A stretch of DNA of 60,638 bases, from NCBI GenBank assembly GCA_020850735.1, contig JADZEE010000087.1:1-60638 (forward strand), read 5' to 3'. Shown piece by piece: positions 1 through 7,604 of the stretch. The notes under the pieces are model-generated. The model worked only from the letters and a program-made list of their open reading frames with translations. It was not told where the DNA came from and did not search any database. This DNA comes from Gammaproteobacteria bacterium. Its GTDB lineage: Bacteria; Pseudomonadota; Gammaproteobacteria; JADZEE01. How positions within the stretch are numbered: the first letter of the stretch is position 1; each line of letters opens with the position of its first letter. A program made the translations under genes and the position numbers.

Positions 1-354
1 CTCGATGCCGGCCATGGCATCGTCGACGAGCTGGCCGATGGTGGGCTGGCGCGCCTGGGCCTTCAGGTGTTGCCAGCGCGCCTCGGGTGGCACCCAGAAG
101 ATGTTGAGCGCGCGGTACTCGTCCTGATCCTCGGGGTCGGCGCCCTGGTGGCGTTCGGCGTCGAGCCGGGCGTGCTGCTCCTCGAAGGCGTCGGAGATGT
201 ATTTGAGGAAGATGAGCCCGAGCACGACGTGCTTGTACTCGCTCGCGTCCATGGAGCCACGGAGCGCATCGGCCATCAGCCAGAGCTGGGCTTCGTAGCC
301 GACGTTGGCGGATGTTTTCGCTTTGGTTGTTGCTTTCTTCTTCGCTCGCGCCAC
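1..354 (-). CDS. hsdM: Type I restriction-modification DNA methylase, N-terminal part (HsdM), cut by window edge
   Basis: This is the first 118 codons of a type I restriction methylase that continues beyond the left edge. It starts at GTG (354-352), three bases after the stop of the upstream TOPRIM gene, so the two are probably cotranscribed. A Lys-rich N-terminus is followed by the recognisable HsdM helical domain: '[10 protein letters not shown]', '[18 protein letters not shown]', then '[10 protein letters not shown]' and 'IGQLVDDAM'. In the family this domain contacts HsdS, and the complete M2S complex methylates adenine at the recognition site and protects the host from HsdR cleavage. The SAM-binding and NPPF motifs lie outside the window, as hsdS and hsdR presumably do. 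Identification from the N-terminal domain alone is confident; whether the system is intact cannot be judged. Confidence 0.9.
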   Translation of the reverse strand, partial: MARAKKKATTKAKTSANVGYEAQLWLMADALRGSMDASEYKHVVLGLIFLKYISDAFEEQHARLDAERHQGADPEDQDEYRALNIFWVPPEARWQHLKAQARQPTIGQLVDDAMAGIE

Positions 355-357
355 GAA

Positions 358-966
358 TTAGTCTCCGCCGCTGACTGTCAAGCGTTTAAGGCACGCTATC
401 GCACGTCGAACGCTTTCGGACGTGGCTGCTGCTTTGTTGGGGCGCCAATGATTAGAGACGAACTCCATCAGCCTTGATGAGTAGGCTGGACCGACTGCCC
501 GTCCGCTGCTTTCGCGTGGCACCATGTCCTCTCGAATCGCCCGACGTCGTGACCTTGCGGCGATGTTCACCAGCGCCGTTTTCGGATTATCAATGGCCTC
601 CGGGTCGCGCGGAATGCGTGCGCGAGAGACACCTATGAACGATGCCAGAGCCTCCGCGTCGGCCATGAGCCAGGCCTCAATTGCTCTGACAGCAATGCGG
701 AAGCACAACATCGGTGCCGGCGCCGGAATCCATGCCTGCCGCATTGGTGGCGCACAGTCCGCGTCTTGATCCAGGTCGACCAGAACGAGCCATGGCGCGC
801 GCCGGGCTGCCTCGTTGTAGCCGCCGATCTGGCGCTGCAGATTGGGTTTGCCTCTGCGGCCATACGCAGGGCCGGGAATCGCCCCGACATGGCGAATGAG
901 CCGGGCGGCGACCACTTCATCGACTACCCCCTCAACCGCGGCACAGATCGTAACCGTGTCGGCCAC
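358..966 (-). CDS. TOPRIM-like protein (DUF4276 type), partner of the upstream ATPase
   Basis: A 202-residue protein. The N-terminus 'VEGVVDE' (E12) and the strand 'VLVDLDQD' (D64, D66, D68) have the spacing of a TOPRIM fold: an acidic residue after strand 1 and a DxD after strand 3. 'AIEAWLMAD' follows, as is usual in DUF4276/RloB-type proteins. TOPRIM proteins paired with ABC-type ATPases (OLD, Gabija, PARIS) act as nucleases or effectors in phage defence; nuclease activity here is inferred from the motifs. The start is two bases after the ATPase stop and the stop is three bases before hsdM, so the gene sits inside a restriction operon. The last third (Lys/Arg-rich) is not recognised. The DUF4276 assignment is from memory of family features and is moderately secure. 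Confidence 0.72.
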   Translation of the reverse strand: MADTVTICAAVEGVVDEVVAARLIRHVGAIPGPAYGRRGKPNLQRQIGGYNEAARRAPWLVLVDLDQDADCAPPMRQAWIPAPAPMLCFRIAVRAIEAWLMADAEALASFIGVSRARIPRDPEAIDNPKTALVNIAARSRRRAIREDMVPRESSGRAVGPAYSSRLMEFVSNHWRPNKAAATSESVRRAIACLKRLTVSGGD

Positions 967-968
967 GC

Positions 969-2108
969 TCAGGGATCCCCGAACAGGGTGAGCTGCGCGG
1001 CCTGAGTGGGCCGGGTCTTAGGAATCACCGCATCTGCCAGAGTCAACCCACCCCGCAGCAGATCCTGGATGTCTTCGTGCGACGCGGCGGTGGTCACCTC
1101 GGTACCTTCAGCGCCCGGTTGGAGCAGTAGCACCTCGTCAAGGCCTATGCCTTCATCTCTCAGCAGATCTGGAGAATGGGTGCTCAGAAATATCTGGCGC
1201 CCGGTGCGCCGCTGCATGCGCGCGAGCATTTGTGGCAGCACACCGACTATTTCAGGATGCAATGACAGTTCCGGTTCTTCGAGTAGTAGCGGTCCCTCCT
1301 TATCCAGCGCCACCCACAAAAGCCCCATAAGGCGCAGGGTTCCATCGGAAAACTGTTCTTCCGTCTGCCATGCGCCCTGTGGGCGCCAGTGTTGGTACTT
1401 TCCCCGCAAGTGAGGCATGCCTCGTGCGTCCCGCCACAACTCGATTTCCTGAAGCTGGGGAATAGCGACTCGCAGTGCCTCCTGAATGCGACGCAGTCGG
1501 GATTTTTGCGTTCGCTCAGGCGTCTTGGCCACCTGTTCGAGGAAATCTCCGCCCCATGGGTCGTTCGTTCGGCCGACGGAGCGATCTGGCTCGCGAACGA
1601 GCTGCGGAACGATATGCAGGTAACGTATGGTCGCGAAGAAGCTCGCAACTGCACGAAACTCCTTGTTGACGTTGACCTGCTCGAGGTGCGTCTGAGTTAA
1701 CTGTTGTGGGTCCGACTCGTCGGCCGGCGCTGGACGTTTCAAGAGAACTTCGCCGTTGCGAATCACCTTTTCTTTTCGAACGAGCGGTCTCCGCTGATTA
1801 TCTTGATGGAACGCGAGCTCGTACTCCCACATGTCTTCGCCCTGCCCGTTCTGGAGCGTGACGGAGATTTCGACGTCGGGATTTCTTCTGGCTGCGAGGC
1901 AGCGAATAGCCGAGACGCCCGATCGCCATGCAATGGCCTCCTGAAAGCCACCACCGGTCGTTGTCAGGTCTCGCAGGAACCGAAACGCGTCCAGGCAGTT
2001 CGACTTCCCGGATGCATTAGGACCGACGAGAAACAACCGATCCTGGATATTCACTTCTACCCGGATGAAATTCTTCCAGTTCTTCAGGGTGATCTTTCGG
2101 ATCTTCAT
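969..2108 (-). CDS. ABC-type/AAA ATPase of OLD-RecF style (defence module)
   Basis: A 379-residue ATPase. Walker A 'GPNASGKS' is at residues 29-36 after an SMC/RecF-like start ('ITLKNWKNF'). The ABC signature is around 'FSDGTLR' (about 253-259), Walker B is 'LLLEEPE' (about 274-280), and the switch-histidine segment is 'FLSTHSPDLL' (about 307-316). There is no long coiled coil, so it belongs to the short AAA_15/AAA_21 group. The start ATG has a good Shine-Dalgarno sequence (GAGGT, six bases upstream). It is followed two bases later by a TOPRIM gene and then hsdM. In OLD-family systems the ATPase senses an invader and controls the TOPRIM nuclease. Here the two activities are on separate proteins, as in PARIS (AriA/AriB). 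The ATPase call is very secure; the defence role is inferred from family and position. Confidence 0.85.
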   Translation of the reverse strand: MKIRKITLKNWKNFIRVEVNIQDRLFLVGPNASGKSNCLDAFRFLRDLTTTGGGFQEAIAWRSGVSAIRCLAARRNPDVEISVTLQNGQGEDMWEYELAFHQDNQRRPLVRKEKVIRNGEVLLKRPAPADESDPQQLTQTHLEQVNVNKEFRAVASFFATIRYLHIVPQLVREPDRSVGRTNDPWGGDFLEQVAKTPERTQKSRLRRIQEALRVAIPQLQEIELWRDARGMPHLRGKYQHWRPQGAWQTEEQFSDGTLRLMGLLWVALDKEGPLLLEEPELSLHPEIVGVLPQMLARMQRRTGRQIFLSTHSPDLLRDEGIGLDEVLLLQPGAEGTEVTTAASHEDIQDLLRGGLTLADAVIPKTRPTQAAQLTLFGDP

Positions 2109-2154
2109 CGGGTTACCTCGGAAATATTGCGAGCCTGTCGCGCTGCGCTCGAAT

Positions 2155-2188
2155 CCTGATAGAAAGAACTCAGAGTCCTTCTATCGGG
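2155..2188. repeat. Imperfect 10-bp inverted repeat between two defence modules
   Basis: CCTGATAGAA (2155-2164) pairs with TTCTATCGGG (2179-2188), with one G-T wobble and a 14-base loop. It lies in the only sizeable gap between the HEPN/nucleotidyltransferase pair and the ATPase/TOPRIM/hsdM operon. No T-run follows on either strand, so it may be an operator or a processing hairpin as easily as a terminator. Confidence 0.45.
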
Positions 2189-2208
2189 GCACATTGATTT
2201 GCCATTCA

Positions 2209-2649
2209 CTACGATTCCCCTGCAGCCCCTTCGATCAGTCTGACCACCCGCTGCTCGACCTCTCGCGTCACTCGCAGCATGGCCTCGACGAGCTGCTCGT
2301 CGACGTCCATCTCGCCCTCGTATTCAGCAAGATTACGCTTGCGGTGGGCCTGGTCCAGCACGCGCCACTGCTCGTTCGGCAGATCGATGGTGTGCTGCAG
2401 GCACTGGAAGACCAGGTAGCGGGATTCGGAGCGGTAGCCGGTGGCCCGCAGCGCCGCGAGCGCCAGGGCGTGGGCCGCGTTGTAGGCGAGGTCGAAGCGG
2501 CTCTCGAGGCTGAGCGCGGTTCGCTCGGCATCGGTGAGACGCCGGTTACCGGAACGCAGCAGCCCTTCCAGTTCAGCCTTGACTGGCGGCTCCGGCTTGA
2601 GCTTACCCGTACGCACCAGGTTGTCGAGCTCACGCTGCGTCATTATCAC
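2209..2649 (-). CDS. HEPN-domain protein, partner of nucleotidyltransferase
   Basis: A 146-residue helical protein whose C-terminal half 'DQAHRKRNLAEYEG' resembles the last HEPN helix. In active HepT toxins this helix carries Rx4-6H (typically RNxxxHxY); here the tyrosine and RN are present but the catalytic histidine position is Glu. The start overlaps the end of the nucleotidyltransferase gene by 20 bases, so the pair is translationally coupled. This is the usual layout of MNT-HEPN pairs, in which the nucleotidyltransferase AMPylates or binds the HEPN partner. The missing histidine suggests a non-RNase or substrate-binding HEPN, or a variant catalytic site. HEPN assignment is good; toxin function is uncertain. 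Confidence 0.7.
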   Translation of the reverse strand: MIMTQRELDNLVRTGKLKPEPPVKAELEGLLRSGNRRLTDAERTALSLESRFDLAYNAAHALALAALRATGYRSESRYLVFQCLQHTIDLPNEQWRVLDQAHRKRNLAEYEGEMDVDEQLVEAMLRVTREVEQRVVRLIEGAAGES

Positions 2650-3295
2650 TTCCGATAAGGACGAGGTGCTCGCCTGCGAGCACGCGGGTCAGGAAGGGGT
2701 TGCCGGCCGCGCGGCGGTCGTCGAATTCCTGCCTGGTGTAGAGCGTCGGGTTGATCTTGCGGTCGAGGCTCGCCTCCACCGGCGCGAGCGCCGAGTAGAG
2801 CGCTTCCAGGGTCAGGTCATCGGCGACGACGAGCAGGTCGATGTCGCTGCTCGCGGTGACCGTGCCTTTGACGACGGAGCCGTAGATCAGGGCGAGCGTG
2901 ATGCCCTCGGCGAGCGGCGCGAGCGCCTGGCGAATGGGCGCCACCATGGCGACGGTCTTGCGCACCAGGGCGCACAGCTCCTCGAAGACCGGGCAGTCGG
3001 GGTTGGCCTGGTAATGTTTCTGCTTGCCGATGCGCTTGACGGTAACCAGGCCGCTGGAACTCAGTCGCTTCAACTCGCGCTGCACGGCGCCGGAACCGGA
3101 GCCGGTGAGCTCGATCAGCTCGCTCGCGAAAAAGCTGCGGGACGGCTGGCCGAACAGCAGCGCCAGTACGCGTTGCTGGGTGGTGGTGAACAGGGCGTCG
3201 GCGAGGCTCGTGGGTTCATCGATCCGGCCAGCGGCCGCCTTGCGGCGGGCCGGGCGGGAGGACAGTGTCGGCGCTATGTTTCCCATTTCGGGCAT
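2630..3295 (-). CDS. Winged-helix regulator fused to minimal nucleotidyltransferase (MNT)
   Basis: 221 residues. An N-terminal winged HTH covers about 35-95 ('TTQQRVLALLFGQPSRSFFASELI', split here as 'TTQQRVLALLFGQ' and 'RSFFASELI'; recognition region 'GSGSGAVQRELKRL'). It is followed by a pol-beta nucleotidyltransferase core with 'YGSVVKGTVTASSDIDLLVV' (GSx..SDIDL, the metal-binding Asp pair). Pairs of this fusion with HEPN proteins occur widely as putative toxin-antitoxin modules; the MNT part would neutralise or modify the HEPN partner, and the wHTH would repress the operon. ATG at 3295 lies inside a quasi-palindromic repeat (3288-3320), so the true start may be ATG 3286 or farther downstream; related proteins usually begin close to the 'SLADALF' segment (about residue 30). 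Confidence 0.8.
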   Translation of the reverse strand: MPEMGNIAPTLSSRPARRKAAAGRIDEPTSLADALFTTTQQRVLALLFGQPSRSFFASELIELTGSGSGAVQRELKRLSSSGLVTVKRIGKQKHYQANPDCPVFEELCALVRKTVAMVAPIRQALAPLAEGITLALIYGSVVKGTVTASSDIDLLVVADDLTLEALYSALAPVEASLDRKINPTLYTRQEFDDRRAAGNPFLTRVLAGEHLVLIGSDNDAA

Positions 3296-3320
3296 ATTAA
3301 TACCCTAATCGGGCATAATT
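3288..3320. promoter_or_regulatory. Probable autoregulatory operator of the wHTH-MNT/HEPN pair
   Basis: TCGGGCATA occurs twice as direct repeats (3288-3296 and 3309-3317). Between and across them lies a quasi-palindrome GGGCAT..(TAAT)..ATACCC (about 3290-3305). The stretch is AT-rich against its surroundings. It covers the annotated start of a gene that encodes its own winged-helix domain, as expected for autorepression. Direct repeats are seen; binding is inferred. Confidence 0.55.
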
Positions 3321-3538
3321 CAACCTAGTTCTTTCTGGGGTGCCCTGCAGGGTCGGCGACTCCGCTGGTAAAGCAGGCTTTCCCGGCATGCATCAGTGGT
3401 AAAGCCATCCTTAGCAATACACGGGCGGTCGCGCCGGCTTATCGATCCCGTCTCACCCGCCTCACGCGCCCGGTCAGGAATCTGATCGATATTACTTTTC
3501 GATTTGCGAGACGGCTTGAAGGTTTTTCCGTCAGGCAT

Positions 3539-4112
3539 TCGAGGATGCAACGAGTCGTTCCAGTCACCCTGAAATTCATCGCGATGCAACGAGAGCGCAT
3601 TCATCTCTTTCGTGCTGGCAACAGCGCCGGTCGGATAGGCGCGCTTGTCGAGCCAGGCCTTTACGCGAAGTCCGGCTTCGGTTCTGGTGTTGCCGATCCA
3701 GTCGACAATGCTCTCGAAGGTGCACAGCGCTTTGCCACGCCAGTTGCGCGTGATGTGACAGAACAAGCGATGTTCGATCGTGTTCCACTTAATGGTGCCG
3801 GGCGGAAAATGACTGACGCGGATCTGCTGCGCATCCACCAACGCTTCGAGCGCCGCCTGCAGCCCCGGTTGCGAGGCATCCAGACGTGGACGCCCCGCGC
3901 CTGCGCGACGGCTGCGCGCATCCGGAGCCACCGCCGACTCGATCTCCAGCCGACCGGCTCGTACCGTCGGGCGCGACAATCCGGTCGCCGAAGACACCAA
4001 CGAGTCGCCGCCGTGCCCGATCGCTCGCGACTTCGTATTCAGATGTCCGCGGCAAGTCCGATCGTGTGCTTCTGTAAAGCAGCTGGAACTCGGTCACGCG
4101 CGCCATGGTCAT
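3539..4112 (-). pseudogene. ISAzo13-family transposase remnant, central catalytic part deleted
   Basis: Two separated pieces of an ISAzo13-like transposase are joined. The N-terminal part has the HTH region 'IGHGGDSLVSSATGLSRPT' followed by 'GAGRPRL'. The last domain begins at 'RVSHFPPGTIKWNTIEHR' and continues through 'NWRGKAL' and 'LRVKAWLDKRAYP' to 'QGDWND'. In intact members roughly 250 residues containing the DDE core separate these; here only about ten residues do. The beginning is also out of frame with the rest near 4000. Reading-through sequence from 3539 down to 3320 is not homologous. The element is therefore a dead, internally deleted IS fragment and marks recombination inside the left island. 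I could not find convincing terminal inverted repeats. Confidence 0.8.
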
Positions 4113-4142
4113 GAAAGAGAATCGACCGGACGTATTTCTCGC

Positions 4143-5321
4143 TCATACGTCGGCAAGCTCCTCGCAAAGATCCGGCAGCGAGACAGCTTCGACGTCCTCG
4201 GCGAGGGGGAATCGCTCGACGCCGCCGTACACCACACGTCGACGCAGCGGTTTAACGGTATCGCAGGCCGCGTGATAACCGCGTTCCAGCTTCGGTGCGA
4301 GACCGCGCTTGATCTCGATCGCCCAGGGCTTGCGCTCGCCGGGGCGCTGGAGCAGCAGGTCGATTTCCGCCCCGACCGCGGTGCGGAAAAAGTACGCTTC
4401 CGTGCCGGCCGGGGCGGCGCCGATCAGCGACTCGATCGCGAGGCCCTCCCAGCTTCCGCCGGCCACCGGATGGGCCAGCAGGGCCTCGTGATCGCCGATG
4501 CCAAGCAGTGCATGCACCAAGCCGCTGTCCCGAACGTAGATTTTGGGTGACTTGACCAGTCGCTTCTTGACGTTGCCATGCCAAGGCGCAAGCCGGCGGA
4601 CGAGCAGCAGGTCCACGAGCAGGTCCAGGTAAGCCGCCACCGTCTTGCCATCCACCGCGAGCGCACGGGCCAGTACTGCGGCATTGAGCAGAGCGCCTTG
4701 CTGGTGCGACAGCATGGTCCAGAACCGGCGCAGGGTCTCGGCCGCAATGCGTGGCCCGAGCTGCGGGATGTCCCGCTCCAGGTAGGTACGGATGAAGTCG
4801 CCGCGCCAGCGCAGGCTCGCCGCATCGGAATCGGCCAGCAGGCTTTCCGGAAAGCCACCCCGCAGCCAGAGGGCATCCAGGCGATCGCGATCAACCTCGC
4901 CAGCGTCGACCGGTGCCAGTTCCAGATAGCGGATGCGGCCGGCGAGCGTTTCACTGGATTGCTTGAGCAGGTCGATGGACGCTGAACCCAACACGAGGAA
5001 ACGGCCATTGCTCTTGCCTTGGCCCTGCCCGCGACGGCGGCCGGTGTCGATAAGCCCGCGCAGGCTCCGGAAGAGCTGGGGCGTGCGCTGGATCTCGTCC
5101 AGGATCACCAGCTTGTCCGCGTGCTGCGCGAGGTAGAGCTCGGGCTCGGCCAGTTTGGCGCGGTCGGCCTCCGATTCGAGATCGAGATAGATGGCTGGCC
5201 GGGATTCGGCGACCTCGAGCGCCAGCGTGGTCTTGCCGACCTGGCGTGGCCCGAGCAGGGCCACTACCGGAGTCTCGTCGAGGGCGGCGGTGAGCGCGGG
5301 GAAGAGCCGGCGGGGAATCAT
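4143..5321 (-). CDS. DUF4143-type AAA ATPase
   Basis: 392 residues from ATG 5321. Walker A 'GPRQVGKTT' is near residue 25, Walker B is 'LVILDEIQ', then comes a sensor-like 'LVLGSAS'. A DUF4143 C-terminal domain follows, with 'RDSGLVHALLGI' and the nuclease-like end 'GAEIDLLL...WAIEIKRG' (E-D...E-x-K pattern of a PD-(D/E)XK fold). The family is common on mobile regions of bacteria and archaea and its role is unresolved; links to toxin-antitoxin and defence loci have been proposed. An upstream extension of 42 codons exists, but the start at 5321 matches the conserved family beginning and lies just after a good promoter. The gene stands alone between an IS remnant and an integrase remnant. The protein looks intact. 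Confidence 0.85.
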   Translation of the reverse strand: MIPRRLFPALTAALDETPVVALLGPRQVGKTTLALEVAESRPAIYLDLESEADRAKLAEPELYLAQHADKLVILDEIQRTPQLFRSLRGLIDTGRRRGQGQGKSNGRFLVLGSASIDLLKQSSETLAGRIRYLELAPVDAGEVDRDRLDALWLRGGFPESLLADSDAASLRWRGDFIRTYLERDIPQLGPRIAAETLRRFWTMLSHQQGALLNAAVLARALAVDGKTVAAYLDLLVDLLLVRRLAPWHGNVKKRLVKSPKIYVRDSGLVHALLGIGDHEALLAHPVAGGSWEGLAIESLIGAAPAGTEAYFFRTAVGAEIDLLLQRPGERKPWAIEIKRGLAPKLERGYHAACDTVKPLRRRVVYGGVERFPLAEDVEAVSLPDLCEELADV

Positions 5322-5328
5322 TCGTGCA

Positions 5329-5356
5329 ATTATGGAGTGACATTCCAGAATTACAA
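5329..5356 (-). promoter_or_regulatory. Sigma-70 type promoter of the DUF4143 ATPase (leaderless)
   Basis: On the minus strand a -35 TTGTAA (5356-5351) and a -10 CATAAT (5334-5329) are separated by 16 bases. The predicted transcription start falls at or one to two bases before the ATG at 5321, and no Shine-Dalgarno is present. The mRNA is therefore predicted to be leaderless. Confidence 0.6.
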
Positions 5357-5559
5357 GGATAGCGTCGCTGCTCGATTTCGCACGACGCTGCCGCCGAAGG
5401 TCGCCCGCGAAGCTCCCGATCCGGGATCGATGCCGCCTTGATGGCAAGCCTTCCTTGACTAGCGGTTGCCGCGCATGTCACTAGCTTAGCTATCGCTCGC
5501 TATTGACGTGCACGGCTTTGCGCGATGGCGGCGGGCAGGCTTCGGGGTCGGCCGGTTAT

Positions 5560-5880
5560 TCCCCTGCAATAATCGGACTCCCGACGACGACAACGGCGGC
5601 ACGACGCCCGCGTAGCGCAAGCTCATGTCGCCGGCTTGGCAGCGCACGGCCAGCGTCTTCAGGTAGCCGCGCGGCGAGTGCTCGAACGCGCCAGCCGCCA
5701 GTGCGCCTGCCCGCTCGTCGATGACGAGTGGGGCGCCGGCGTTGTCGAGGAGCCGGCCACGAGTCGCTTTGCCGGCGCCTGCATCTCGTCCTCGGTGCGC
5801 CGCGCCCGGTCTTCGGCACCGCGCTTGGTGCGGAACGTCTTGATCGCCGCCGGCCAGCGGCGCTTGCGGATGGTTGCCAC
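5560..5880 (-). pseudogene. Decayed tyrosine-type site-specific integrase (N-terminal remnant)
   Basis: The GTG at 5880 opens 'ATIRKRRWPAAIKTFRTK', then 'GAEDRARRTEDEM'. This is the beginning of the arm-binding domain of phage and island integrases (usual pattern ATIRKR...KTFRTKAEAEAWARxxExEM). Similarity is lost after about 35 residues. Possible continuations lie in other frames, and no catalytic R...HxxR...Y is left. It lies 87 bases beyond the 3' end of tRNA-Phe in the same orientation, exactly where an integrase sits after insertion at a tRNA 3' end. It is therefore read as the relic of the enzyme that brought the left island. Confidence 0.6.
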
Positions 5881-5966
5881 GGTCGCCTTCGGAGCACAGG
5901 CGTTCCGGAAGTGTACCGAGCGACACGCCGGCTAGAACTGCAAACGCTGCGGGGTAATGAATTGAT

Positions 5967-6042
<76 letters not shown>

Positions 6043-6186
6043 GTGCGGATCCCGATGAGTCGGGGGAGGGCGAGGGGCGGTATTTAAGCGGGTGGTCCGG
6101 GGAGAGTCAAGCCGGCCCGGCGGCGGTGGTGTGCGTTGAGCTGCGCACCCGCGCAGCGCCGCGGACACGGCGGGTGGGGCGCGCCG

Positions 6187-6459
6187 CTACTTCGACGGTG
6201 GCACGAACTCCCCGGGCGCGGCCGAGCCTTCGCCGAAGAAGAATTTCTCCATCTCGGTTTCCAGGAACTTGCGGTGCTCGGCTTCGATGGGCGTGAGCCG
6301 GTATTCGTTGATGAGCATGGTCTGATGGTCCAGCCACGTTTGCCAGGCTTCTTTGCTCACGTTCTGGAAGATGCGCTGGCCCAGCGGGCCCGGGTAGGGG
6401 GGCAGCTTGAGGCCTTCGGCCTCGCGGCCGAGCTTGACGCAGTTGACCATGCGGGTCAT
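6187..6459 (-). CDS. yggX: Fe(2+)-trafficking / oxidative damage protection protein YggX
   Basis: A 90-residue protein with the full YggX signature: 'RMVNCVKLG' near the start, '[15 protein letters not shown]', '[17 protein letters not shown]' and '[14 protein letters not shown]'. YggX is a small cytosolic protein that protects iron-sulfur clusters from oxidation and is linked to iron trafficking; the N-terminal Cys is present. The gene overlaps the end of mutY by four bases (ATGA). MutY contains a 4Fe-4S cluster, and the mutY-yggX arrangement is the classic enterobacterial one. Length and start are standard. Confidence 0.97.
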   Translation of the reverse strand: MTRMVNCVKLGREAEGLKLPPYPGPLGQRIFQNVSKEAWQTWLDHQTMLINEYRLTPIEAEHRKFLETEMEKFFFGEGSAAPGEFVPPSK

Positions 6460-7604
6460 GTCGGATCTCCCTTTGCCGTGGGCTCGAGGCGGCGCAGCAG
6501 CGCCGCGACCGGGGCCGCCAGGCCGACATCGGCGTGACGGCCGCCGTTATACCAAAGCGTGTCGCCAGCGTCCAAGGCGCGCGCGCCGGCCGGCGCGCCG
6601 TCCACGAGCACCGGCGTGATGTCGAGGTGAAAGTGCGTGAAGCTGTGCCGCAGCGCCGGCCACGGTCGCTGCGCGGTGACCGTGAACGCGTAGCGGGCGC
6701 GACAGTAGGCGACCAGATCCGCCTCCGGCGGGCATTCCGGCAGGCTCCACAGGCCGCCCCAGATCCCGCTCGGCGGGCGGCGCTCGAGCAGTACGCTGCG
6801 GTCCGGTCCGCGCAGCAGCAACAGCCGCGTGCTGCGGGTCGGATTGGTTCTGCGCGGCCGTGCGGCGGGCAGCTCGCCGGTGCGCTCGTCGGCGCGTGCG
6901 CGGCAATCCGCGGCGAGCGGGCAAACGCTGCACCGCGGGCGCGCCCGTGTGCACACGGTTGCACCCAGGTCCATGATCGCCTGGGTGTAGGCGGCGACGC
7001 GCCGCCGCGGTGTGTGCGCTTCGGCGAGCGTCCACAGCGCGCGCGTCACCGCCGGGTCGCCCGGCCAGCCGTCGATGGCGTGGTAGCGCGCCAGGACCCG
7101 CTTGACGTTGCCGTCCAGGATCGGTGCGCGCCGGGCGTGGGCGAGGGCGAGGATGGCGCCGGCGGTGGAACGGCCGATGCCCGGCAGATCGGTGAGCGCG
7201 TGTGGATCCGCCGGCAGCTCGCCGGCGTGACGTTCGGCGATGGCGCGTGCCGCCGCATGCAGGTTGCGGGCGCGGGCGTAATAGCCGAGTCCCGACCAGT
7301 GTCGCAGTACCTCGTCGAGGCTCGCCGACGCGAGTGCGCCGGCGTCCGGAAAACGCGCCACGAAACGCTCGAAGTACGGGATCACCGTAGCCACCCGGGT
7401 CTGCTGCAACATGACCTCGGAGATCCACACGCGGTAGGCGTTGCGTTCGCACTGCCAGGGCAGATCCTTGCGTCCATGCCGATCCCACCAGGCGAGCAGG
7501 CGCGGTGCGAGAGCGTTCAATCGCGCCCGCCCGCCCGTGCCCGGATCGCCGCTCGCCGCGGCGGCGACCGGCCCGCCACCGCCGCCTTCATGGCGACGCG
7601 CCAT
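6456..7604 (-). CDS. mutY: A/G-specific adenine DNA glycosylase MutY
   Basis: 382 residues. The enzyme removes adenine mispaired with 8-oxoguanine. Visible features in order: 'PWQ', '[12 protein letters not shown]' with the catalytic Glu, the helix-hairpin-helix '[15 protein letters not shown]', the catalytic Asp in 'ILDGNVKRV', and the 4Fe-4S motif Cx6Cx2Cx5C ('[17 protein letters not shown]'). A C-terminal NUDIX-like 8-oxoG recognition domain contains '[11 protein letters not shown]' and '[10 protein letters not shown]'. A Gly/Ala-rich N-terminal extension of about 30 residues is not conserved, so a slightly later start is possible. The start overlaps the end of the SRPBCC gene by 17 bases, and the stop overlaps yggX. 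Confidence 0.97.
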   Translation of the reverse strand: MARRHEGGGGGPVAAAASGDPGTGGRARLNALAPRLLAWWDRHGRKDLPWQCERNAYRVWISEVMLQQTRVATVIPYFERFVARFPDAGALASASLDEVLRHWSGLGYYARARNLHAAARAIAERHAGELPADPHALTDLPGIGRSTAGAILALAHARRAPILDGNVKRVLARYHAIDGWPGDPAVTRALWTLAEAHTPRRRVAAYTQAIMDLGATVCTRARPRCSVCPLAADCRARADERTGELPAARPRRTNPTRSTRLLLLRGPDRSVLLERRPPSGIWGGLWSLPECPPEADLVAYCRARYAFTVTAQRPWPALRHSFTHFHLDITPVLVDGAPAGARALDAGDTLWYNGGRHADVGLAAPVAALLRRLEPTAKGDPT

